64,000 bases of DNA from Wolbachia endosymbiont (group A) of Bibio marci (lineage in GTDB: Bacteria; Pseudomonadota; Alphaproteobacteria; Rickettsiales; Anaplasmataceae), in contig NZ_OX366364.1 in the NCBI RefSeq assembly GCF_947251645.1, forward strand, positions 62,001-126,000, in the 5' to 3' direction. Of the stretch, positions 63,986 to 64,000 are shown piece by piece. Each line of letters begins with the position of its first letter. Position 1 is the first letter of the stretch. The notes beneath the pieces were generated by a model that was not told where the DNA came from, did no database searches, and worked only from the letters and a program-made list of their open reading frames with translations. A program made the translations under genes and the position numbers.

Positions 63986-64000
63986 ATCCTTCTTATTGTG

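Overview
The window is a piece of a Wolbachia chromosome (Alphaproteobacteria, Rickettsiales, Anaplasmataceae). This is inferred from the low GC content, the gene repertoire, and the mobile DNA. The repertoire combines Mrp-type antiporter subunits, VirB2 and VirB9 of a type IV secretion system, NDUFA12 beside MlaD, Coq7, and RecF without neighbouring dnaN or gyrB. There are also WO-type prophage structural genes, many decayed insertion sequences, and the dispersed palindromes typical of Wolbachia intergenic DNA. The strain cannot be named from sequence alone.

Layout. Positions 1-4.7 kb (minus strand) hold rpoD, an antiporter cluster (MrpF, MrpG, an MrpA-tail-like protein, MrpB, MrpC), rpoZ and a solo HTH regulator. 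purE-mutL follow on plus. From 7.5 to 15.06 kb is an accessory block: intergenic repeats, an intact IS903-group element, an IS110-family transposase gene, and a stack of decayed elements (IS5 remnant, IS982, Tn5-like IS4, and one IS4-type element nested in another). From 15.06 to 22.2 kb are dxr, a His/Asp/Gly-rich unknown, mlaF-mlaE, a decayed IS903-group copy, then rpmF-plsX-fabH. From 22.3 to 25.3 kb is a second IS block (Tn5-like, IS231-like fragment, IS3). From 25.7 to 40.7 kb is a housekeeping stretch: pdxH, mutM, tRNA-Thr(GGT), pccB, a frameshifted unknown, der-dsbB-coq7, mraY-rnhB, virB9, mlaD-NDUFA12, mrpD, rodA and purF. From 40.7 to 49.0 kb is a third IS block with a WO prophage remnant: a tail protein and a head-tail protein flanking a secreted PQQ beta-propeller gene. 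From 49.0 to 64.0 kb are rluD (start codon apparently lost), dgkA, recG, miaA, unknowns, an SDR, a BrkB-like protein, virB2, two nearly identical IS903-group copies, recF, bcp and a sensor histidine kinase.

How genes connect. MlaF and MlaE (17-18.5 kb) and MlaD (35.8 kb) are parts of one lipid transporter encoded at two loci. MrpD (36.6 kb) is likewise separated from the other Mrp subunits (2-3.9 kb). VirB9 and VirB2 are isolated pieces of the scattered Rickettsiales type IV secretion system. MutL, MutM, RecG and RecF are repair proteins. plsX-fabH, purE and purF, dxr, mraY and rodA serve lipid, purine, isoprenoid and cell-envelope synthesis.

The clearest new observations concern the mobile DNA. 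Exact target duplications could be read for five elements (9 bp for two IS903-group copies, 9 bp for two Tn5-like copies, 8 and 10 bp for two nested IS4-type elements). IS903-group copies sit inside the dispersed palindromes. A two-part intergenic repeat beside an IS903-group copy occurs in opposite orientation near both ends of the window. I found no clearly novel defence or secretion system.
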